6,015 nt of DNA from Anaerolineaceae bacterium (lineage in GTDB: Bacteria; Chloroflexota; Anaerolineae; Anaerolineales; Anaerolineaceae): positions 1 through 6,015 of the forward strand of contig JAQTMA010000245.1 in the NCBI GenBank assembly GCA_028714615.1, given 5' to 3'. Below, piece by piece: positions 1-4,513 of this stretch. Every line of letters starts with the position of its first letter. Positions within the stretch are counted from its first letter, which is position 1. The translations under genes and the position numbers were made by a program. A model generated the notes under the pieces. It had not been told where the DNA came from. It saw nothing but the letters and a program-made list of their open reading frames with translations, and did no database searches.

Positions 1-131
1 ACGTAGTACCCATCAATCCCGCTGACGTTGTTGGTCCCATGCCAGTAGAAAGTCAGTCCTTGCCCCGAGAAGTAACCCCCATTCGGCACCCCGCTGCTAT
101 TGCTGTCATAAATGGGGGCCGCCGGGACACT

Positions 132-359
132 ATTATCCTGACAGGTGATCGATTTGGGCGAGTTTCCCAATACATCCCAAAATCCCTCAATGCTCTGCAT
201 TTCAACGCGGACGTTGAAGGGTGTATTAATTACCGGCGCGGTACTGCCCAGGATCATGCCATAGGCACAATAGCCCCCGGAACAGACGCCGGTCAGATCA
301 GAACGATATGCATTGGCCGTAGCAGTGGCTAGTTGGGTGGTGTACTGCCCTGCATGGCC
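132..359 (-). repeat. Tandem secreted-domain repeat, copy B (228 bp)
   Basis: This is the second copy, with exactly the same length as copy A, from GHAGQYTTQLATATANAYRS to KSITCQDN. Unlike copy A it has an extra cysteine (VCSGGYC), so the predicted disulfide pairing differs between the copies. It is followed directly by the Fn3-like segment at 1-131. Confidence 0.8.
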
Positions 360-482
360 ATAGTCGGTCATCGCCCGCACCTGGACCCGGTAGGAGGTAT
401 TATCACTGTCATTTGCCCAGCCACCCCCATAACAGTTACTATAGCTTTGAGAGCCTGAATAACCATCATGATTGCCCGCCCA

Positions 483-710
483 GTTATCGATACAGGTGAT
501 CGTTTTGGGGGTACTGTTTACGGCTGCCCAGTGTCCCTCCATGGTTAGTGCTTCCACGCGAACATTAAACGCCGTGTTGACCGCCGGAATCGCACTGTTC
601 AAAACCATATTGTAGGCACAATTGCCACCCGCACGCACACTGCCGAGGTCACCTCGATATAAATACGCGGTAGAGGTAGCTAATTGAGTCGTATAGGACC
701 CTGCATGGCC
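483..710 (-). repeat. Tandem secreted-domain repeat, copy A (228 bp)
   Basis: This copy encodes 76 residues from GHAGSYTTQLATSTAYLYRG to KTITCIDN. It aligns without gaps to the copy at 132-359; the two start 351 bp (117 codons) apart. They share the framework GHAG, YTTQLAT, AY, C-AY, NT-FNVRVE, EG-W and ITC-DN but differ at many positions, so the duplication is old and under protein-level constraint. The 41-residue spacer between copies carries the GWA-x-D part of the domain, so one complete domain unit is about 117 residues. Confidence 0.8.
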
Positions 711-1025
711 ACCAGCTTCCTGCCAAGGCTGTAGTAGCTGCACTACTCAGGCGTGACCGAGAAGGTAGGGGAGTAAGTCAGTCTCGTTGGAATTGGTAAA
801 CTAGCCGCTGTCCCCTGACCCCGAATCGACCAAGCGGCCGCCATCGGTTACTACCTGCGGCCAACACAGGATCGCATCACTGGAAGCCATTAGCCCGGCG
901 GCCAAGTCATAGTACACGACATTTAGAGCCCCATCCAGCGGGTAGCCATCTCCGTCGTAGGTGTAGGTAAAGTTGCTATTCCCGCTGACCGCCTTCAGGT
1001 GGTTCTTGGCGGGGGTAAAGGTGTT
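704..1025 (-). pseudogene. Decayed Rhs fragment: last YD repeat and start of core tip
   Basis: Reading minus from 1025, just after an in-frame TAA, the first frame gives NTFTPAKNHLKAVSG, NSNFTYTYDGDGYPLDG and VVYYDLAAG, ending at TAG 801-803. KNHLKAVSG...FTYTYDGDG matches the last YD repeat of the upstream Rhs gene (ENKLRKV...TTFVYDADGNRV). In a second frame, 802-704 reads SLPIPTRLTYSP, FSVTPE, stop, CSYYSLGRKLVAM. This matches FSVTAEERSYYSFRGNVVAM of the intact tip protein. At DNA level the 33-bp core of that match has about 25 identities by hand alignment. The in-frame TAG at 743-745 replaces a Glu codon and CGC has become TGC (Arg to Cys). There is no start codon or ribosome binding site. 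It is a dead relic of an Rhs gene whose shell and tip were probably contiguous, lying directly behind the HEAT gene. Confidence 0.75.
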
Positions 1026-1045
1026 TTATCCGAAGTAGATGCCCA

Positions 1046-1684
1046 TTACGGCACCGTTTTATCAATTCGCGCCAATGCTTTTTGGGCTTCTTTTCTTACC
1101 CAGCTTTTGGGATGGGTTCGGAAGCGTTCAATAGAAGGACGAGCTTCTTTGCATTTTAACTTTCCGAGCGCCATAATAGCGTAGCCTGCAAGGTCTACAT
1201 CGTCTAGTAACTCGATCAACGTATTTTTAACGTCAGGTGATTTCATGTTGCCGAGAGAAACGACGAGCATTTCACGCGCTTTTCCATAGGTTTTATCCCG
1301 GATCAAACTAACAACATCGGTTAACACATTATCACTGGCCACAACGGAAAGGGCATTACCAATTGCCCAGTTCAGACCAAAATCATTTTTGGACTTTCGA
1401 AACTCTTCTATTAATAATGCGGGTGCTTCCGTGCGCCTTGTCCAAGGAACTGATAATGCTCTAACAATAGCTTCTTTGACGGCCGGATTTTCAACGCGTG
1501 GGAGCCATCGCAGCAAGATTGGAATTGCTTTTTCATAATCTAAATGTTTATTGTATAAATCTTCAATCCAATCAACATCTACACCGGCTTGCGATAGATC
1601 AGCCAAAACCGGCTTTGAGGCCTCCTTATTTTGAACGATAAGCTGTTGCCTTTTACCTTCATCTTGTGCATGTGGTGGTTCCAT
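1046..1684 (-). CDS. HEAT-repeat protein, candidate immunity protein of the Rhs nuclease toxin
   Basis: This 212-residue protein has no signal peptide or membrane segment, so it should be cytoplasmic. After a charged N-terminal tail and a short helical segment (LADLSQAG, WIEDLYNKHL, residues 27-48) come about five helical repeats. These are near 49-78 (AIPILLRWLPRVENPAVKEA), 84-117 (LLIEEFRKSKN...WAIGNALSVVA), 120-151 (VVSLIRDKTYGKAREMLVVS), 153-181 (LIELLDDVDLAGYAIMALGK) and 182-208 (ERFRTHPKSWVRKEAQKAL). The VRKEAQKALA ending is typical of PBS-lyase/HEAT repeats. The ATG at 1682-1684 follows GAGG with 6 nt spacing, and the gene begins 21 nt after the toxin gene, so the two are surely cotranscribed. 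Polymorphic-toxin loci place the immunity gene directly after the toxin, and HEAT-type immunity proteins are known. Immunity is therefore an inference from position; similar HEAT proteins also occur outside toxin loci. Local GC is low (about 43% over 1381-1500). Confidence 0.85.
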   Translation of the reverse strand: MEPPHAQDEGKRQQLIVQNKEASKPVLADLSQAGVDVDWIEDLYNKHLDYEKAIPILLRWLPRVENPAVKEAIVRALSVPWTRRTEAPALLIEEFRKSKNDFGLNWAIGNALSVVASDNVLTDVVSLIRDKTYGKAREMLVVSLGNMKSPDVKNTLIELLDDVDLAGYAIMALGKLKCKEARPSIERFRTHPKSWVRKEAQKALARIDKTVP

Positions 1685-1690
1685 GTTTCG

Positions 1691-1694
1691 CCTC
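1691..1694 (-). promoter_or_regulatory. Ribosome binding site of the HEAT gene
   Basis: GAGG on the minus strand lies 6 nt before the ATG at 1682-1684, inside the 21-nt gap after the toxin stop codon. It supports this start and translational coupling of toxin and putative immunity gene. Confidence 0.65.
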
Positions 1695-1705
1695 AGTTTA
1701 TTTTA

Positions 1706-1951
1706 TCAACGAGCGGGCAAATACCTCTGTGGGATAATCTTCCCTGCGTCAATTAGCGTTTGAAGTGGTTTTGAGAATTCCGTGTTTTGTCTGACGATCA
1801 ATTCAAATTTTAACCCTTGCTGTTGTGTGTAAAGTAGATAATCTTTTATTTGGTTTGTGTATGCCTGATAAGCGACATTCTTGACTTCTGATAATAGGTT
1901 TTGCGATCGAACTAATTGATCTGGGATACGAAAAGCGGCTGTTTCAGTAAG
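1706..1951 (-). other. Toxin domain: PD-(D/E)xK nuclease, Tox-REase-7-like
   Basis: These are the last roughly 80 residues of the tip protein. The active-site candidates are Asp844 in RIPDQL, and Glu855 and Lys857 in LSEVKNV, followed by Gln867 and Asp870 in NQIKDY. The spacing D-x10-E-x-K and the following FELIVRQNT and LIDAGKI match Tox-REase-7 domains seen at the ends of Rhs and other polymorphic toxins. The key catalytic residues are all present, so the toxin looks intact. The domain is poor in GC compared with the ectodomain (about 33% in 1801-1920). Confidence 0.75.
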
Positions 1952-4450
1952 AGATGGAATGTGTGTGGTATTCTTTACAACCCCGGCTAACGATTCACCC
2001 GTTTGACCCAAAGTTTGCGCAACCGATGGAAAAGTTTGTTGAGCAACTTGTGTTGCAGCTTGAATTTCATCTGTTGGATCACCACCGGTAGCCTTCATCA
2101 CGGCTGTGGTAGCAGTTGTTGCTGCCCCTGCTCCCGTTACCGCCGCAGTCGTCGCTGCTGCTGTGGACATACCAGCGGCAATACCAATCCCAGTACCGAG
2201 CAGAGCTCCTGCTGCAGCACCTCCGCCTGTAGCTAAGAACATTTGGCCAGCATTAAATTCTCTCCCTGTGGCAGCAGTATATGCAGAATATCCAATTGCA
2301 CCAACCATTGCCCCGACCGCACTTCCAATGATGGCGGTACAGAGAATTAAGCAGTGACCAGACGGATCATTGTAGTTAACAGGCGAATAGTTTGCGTATG
2401 CATAGCGATCCCATGCTTGTACACCTTGAGTTCTCTCAGGCACAATCGTGTCTGGTTGGGCCCACCTATTTAGCGCCACGTCGTAATAGCGGGCGTTATA
2501 ATCCAGGAGCCCCATGCCATCATCTCGCTGCCCGGTATAACGCTTGTCGGTATTTAGGTTCCCCTGGTTGGTCCACCGGACCTGTCCATACGGCGTGTAG
2601 CGGGTTTGCGAGACAAGCGCACCAGTACCGCTGGTCACCAGACTCATGCTACTCACCTGGTCGGCGGCCAGGTACTGCTCGGCTGCCCCATTGGTGCGCA
2701 TGGCCACCACGTTACCCCTAAAGGAGTAGTAGCTGCGCTCTTCGGCTGTCACTGAGAAGAGGGAAGAACACACCCAAGCAGATTGGTTGCCGTTGGCGTC
2801 GGTGGACCGAACGCACACCTGGTTGGTATTCGTCCCGCTGTTGCCAAACAACTCCAGCTGCAGTTCGTGGCTGTTTGTTAGGGGATACTGCCAGGTCTCG
2901 GTTTGATCCAGGTACTTAACTGAGTAATCCCGGATGGTGGTTTGTCCATCAGTTCCCATCCAGGAAGCCGTGTAGATCAAGCCCGGTGTAGGCGGGAGGA
3001 ATACCTGCACGCTGGGAGGGGTATTGTCTTGCCGCACAGGCAATACCAGGGGGCTGGCGGCACTGCCATGGCTGTTGCCGGCATGGTCGACCGCATAATA
3101 TTGGAAGTAGGACAGCGTCGTGATGCCCACCCGCGCGCAAGGACTGGTGCCGCTGTCAGTGTAACTGGCTTCCCCTTGCAGCCGGCAGTAGAGGTGCGCA
3201 ACTCCAGAGCCACCGCTATCTATTGCCGTGGCGGCCACATCCACCGACGGCCCACTCCACTCATCGGCCGGGCTCTTCGTGGCCGAGGCGACCGGGGCCA
3301 CCTTTTCGATATTGATCGGCAAGGTCAGTGGGGATGCGGCTGACCCGCTTGCATTGCCCGCTACATCGATCGCATAGTATTGAAATGTAGAGGTAGCCGT
3401 GGCTGTCCGCTGGCAGGCAGCCGTGCCACTATCCACCCAGCTGATTTCGCTGGAGAGCTTACAATAGGTATGGGCTACCCCCGAGCCACCAGCATCGCTG
3501 GTTGAGGCGGTGGCTATCACATTTTGATTGGCCCAGGTAGATGCGGGGGATTTCGATGGAGAGATCGTGGGTGGAATGGTTTCGATATTGATCGGCACGC
3601 TCCCGACCCCAGAAGTGTTGCCCAGTCTGTCCACCGCATAGTAGTAGAAGGTGTTTTGGGTGGGGGCCGTCCGTGTGCAGGTCCCCGCGCCGGCATCCAT
3701 CCAGCCTTCGTTATTCAAACGGCAGTAATTGTGCGCCACCCCGCTGCCCGGATCGGATGCGGTCGACCTGGCGGTAACGGATTGGTTAGTCCAGCCGGAG
3801 GGGGTTAGACTGACGGAGATCGAGGGCGGGGTGGCATCGTTGCAGTTGAGCGTTTTGTACCCACTCCAGGTGGAATGAAATGGGGCAATATAGGTCAATA
3901 CTACATTATGGCTGCCCCGGGTTAAAGTCGGGCCTTGCCAGTAGCGCACGACGGTTTCATCCTCGCCATTGGCTGTGGTCGTTACCGTCCCATACCCGGT
4001 CCCATCAATCGTCACCGTGAAGCCACCCGGACGCCAGAAATAATGATAAACGATTTTGACGGCATCCCCGCTATAGGCAAATTGGATGGTTCCTTTCCAT
4101 ACTGTATAGGTATCCCCCCCTCCATACATCGTTCCCAGGCTATTGGCACCCGACAAGTTGACCGACGAGTGGTTCCATTCGTAGTTGCCGGTCTCAACAA
4201 AACCAGCCGAACAGGTATAGGCGAGAGTCCGCCGTATGGGTGCGCCAAACCCGGCGGCAGGCAACCAGGATTGGAATTCCTGAATGAGCGATTGGGATAC
4301 GGATATCAACCACCAACCACCCACCTGGGCCAAAGGTCGGGCCGATGGGGAGCTATCGGCGTTTTCTGTCCTTGCGCTGTGGGCGGAGACGGGTGTCGTG
4401 CTGGTAACAGCCAGGGTCATTACTACGAAAATCGTGATCCAGCGGTTCAT
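1706..4450 (-). CDS. Secreted Ig-repeat / Rhs core-tip protein with C-terminal Tox-REase-7-like nuclease
   Basis: This 914-residue protein starts at the ATG 4448-4450, which has a perfect AGGAGG 6 nt upstream and opens a signal peptide (residues 1-23, hydrophobic core, VSA cleavage site). A TTG start 42 nt upstream would bury that peptide. Domains in order: beta-rich, probably carbohydrate-binding-like, about 42-204 (cysteines 80 and 203); three Ig-like repeats 208-290, 293-382 and 385-475; an Fn3-like domain 477-570; an Rhs core tip 572-699 with DYNARYYD and ending in PVNYNDPSGH, which fits the PxxxxDPxG self-cleavage motif; a hydrophobic Ala/Gly-rich stretch 700-785; and a nuclease 838-914. 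The nuclease shows RIPD (Asp844), LSEVKN (Glu855, Lys857), then QIKDY, FELIVR and a terminal RYLP, the layout of the PD-(D/E)xK Tox-REase-7 family. The YD shell that usually encloses an Rhs toxin is absent and lies in the gene just upstream. Presumed function: DNA cleavage in a rival cell. The toxin family call is from recognised motifs, moderately sure. Confidence 0.9.
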   Translation of the reverse strand: MNRWITIFVVMTLAVTSTTPVSAHSARTENADSSPSARPLAQVGGWWLISVSQSLIQEFQSWLPAAGFGAPIRRTLAYTCSAGFVETGNYEWNHSSVNLSGANSLGTMYGGGDTYTVWKGTIQFAYSGDAVKIVYHYFWRPGGFTVTIDGTGYGTVTTTANGEDETVVRYWQGPTLTRGSHNVVLTYIAPFHSTWSGYKTLNCNDATPPSISVSLTPSGWTNQSVTARSTASDPGSGVAHNYCRLNNEGWMDAGAGTCTRTAPTQNTFYYYAVDRLGNTSGVGSVPINIETIPPTISPSKSPASTWANQNVIATASTSDAGGSGVAHTYCKLSSEISWVDSGTAACQRTATATSTFQYYAIDVAGNASGSAASPLTLPINIEKVAPVASATKSPADEWSGPSVDVAATAIDSGGSGVAHLYCRLQGEASYTDSGTSPCARVGITTLSYFQYYAVDHAGNSHGSAASPLVLPVRQDNTPPSVQVFLPPTPGLIYTASWMGTDGQTTIRDYSVKYLDQTETWQYPLTNSHELQLELFGNSGTNTNQVCVRSTDANGNQSAWVCSSLFSVTAEERSYYSFRGNVVAMRTNGAAEQYLAADQVSSMSLVTSGTGALVSQTRYTPYGQVRWTNQGNLNTDKRYTGQRDDGMGLLDYNARYYDVALNRWAQPDTIVPERTQGVQAWDRYAYANYSPVNYNDPSGHCLILCTAIIGSAVGAMVGAIGYSAYTAATGREFNAGQMFLATGGGAAAGALLGTGIGIAAGMSTAAATTAAVTGAGAATTATTAVMKATGGDPTDEIQAATQVAQQTFPSVAQTLGQTGESLAGVVKNTTHIPSLTETAAFRIPDQLVRSQNLLSEVKNVAYQAYTNQIKDYLLYTQQQGLKFELIVRQNTEFSKPLQTLIDAGKIIPQRYLPAR
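2354..2737 (-). other. Rhs-associated core tip with PxxxxDPxG self-cleavage motif
   Basis: Residues 572-699 of the tip protein run from SYYSFRGNVVAM through YTPYGQVRW, RYTGQRDD, LLDYNARYYD and WAQPDTI to DRYAYANYSPVNYNDPSGH. This is the conserved Rhs core end, where the protein cuts itself to free the toxin. The usual DHLGS motif is degenerate here (DQVSS). Sequence after the SGH is unrelated to the core, as expected of a variable toxin tail. Confidence 0.85.
3026..3829 (-). repeat. Three tandem Ig-like repeats with conserved cysteine pair
   Basis: The units occupy 3578-3829, 3302-3574 and 3026-3298, about 84-91 codons each. Each has W-x-N/G-x-x-V, then GSGVAH-x-YC-K/R-L, a second cysteine 15-16 residues on, then YYA-V/I-D-x-x-GN. 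Cysteine pairs are 243/258, 330/346 and 422/438, probably disulfides in a secreted protein. Units 2 and 3 are the most alike (both end SGSAASPL or HGSAASPL before the next unit), which suggests the later duplication. Confidence 0.85.
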
Positions 4451-4456
4451 GGGTTT

Positions 4457-4462
4457 CCTCCT
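4457..4462 (-). promoter_or_regulatory. Strong Shine-Dalgarno that fixes the start of the tip-toxin gene
   Basis: AGGAGG on the minus strand, 6 nt before the ATG at 4448-4450. It separates the true start, which opens a clean signal peptide, from the in-frame TTG at 4490-4492, which has no such site. The tip gene therefore has its own initiation signal and does not depend on fusion to the upstream Rhs gene. I see no convincing promoter in the 63-nt gap, so cotranscription is likely. Confidence 0.8.
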
Positions 4463-4513
4463 ACTTTTCGAAACGTGAGAATGAATGGGCAAAAGACGGA
4501 AGTAGAAGGTGAA

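Larger units (their letters stand above)
1..710 (-). pseudogene. 5'-truncated secreted-protein gene with tandem GWA-x-D repeats and Fn3-like domain, running off left edge
   Basis: On the minus strand an unbroken frame runs from 746 to the left edge. It encodes two copies of a beta-rich module: GHAG-x-YTTQLAT, then a TAYLYRGDL / ANAYRSDL segment, C-AYNM / C-AYGM, FNVRVE and PK-S/T-ITC. The copies are joined by a segment containing NCYGGGWANDSDN and VQVRAM. After the second copy comes SVPAAPIYDSNSSG and then YWHGTNNVSGIDGYYV, an Fn3-like start. Such GWA-x-D and Fn3-like modules occur in large extracellular proteins of Chloroflexota; this family call is from memory of the pattern. No plausible start exists: a GTG at 741-743 and an ATG at 606-608 lack Shine-Dalgarno sequences, and the frame upstream of 710 overlaps Rhs-derived sequence read in another frame. 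I infer that the gene lost its 5' end, signal peptide included. The 3' end is outside the window, so it could be longer and partly functional if translated from elsewhere. Confidence 0.65.
1046..2353 (-). other. Putative exchangeable toxin/immunity cassette of low GC
   Basis: The segment covers everything after the DPSGH of the Rhs core: hydrophobic linker, nuclease and HEAT gene. Hand counts give about 41% GC over 1681-2040 and 43% over 1381-1500, against about 69% over 3181-3300 and 57% over 841-960. The Ala-rich linker itself is not AT-rich. The left border lies at the HEAT stop codon, next to the Rhs relic. This fits the exchange of C-terminal cassettes seen in Rhs loci; the exact borders are inferred. 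Confidence 0.55.

Noticed and set aside
39..332. 97-residue plus-strand open frame near the left edge
   Set aside because: It lies opposite the repeat and Fn3-like coding frame, which shows internal duplication at protein level; the plus frame does not.
712..1045. Terminator behind the HEAT gene
   Set aside because: I looked for a GC-rich hairpin with a T-run after the HEAT stop and found none I would defend.
999..1184. 61-residue plus-strand open frame across the HEAT gene end
   Set aside because: It overlaps the well-supported HEAT repeats antisense and has no ribosome binding site or domain.
2942..3343. 133-residue plus-strand open frame over the Ig repeats
   Set aside because: Antisense shadow of the Ig-like repeats, rich in Arg and Gly as expected from complementing this sequence, with no recognisable motif.
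4466..4473. TTTCGAAA palindrome in the gap between shell and tip genes
   Set aside because: Eight bases only, no second copy in the window and no promoter elements around it; chance is enough.
4490..4492. TTG start giving a longer tip protein
   Set aside because: It adds 14 charged residues before a clear signal peptide and has no Shine-Dalgarno, while the ATG at 4448-4450 has a perfect one.
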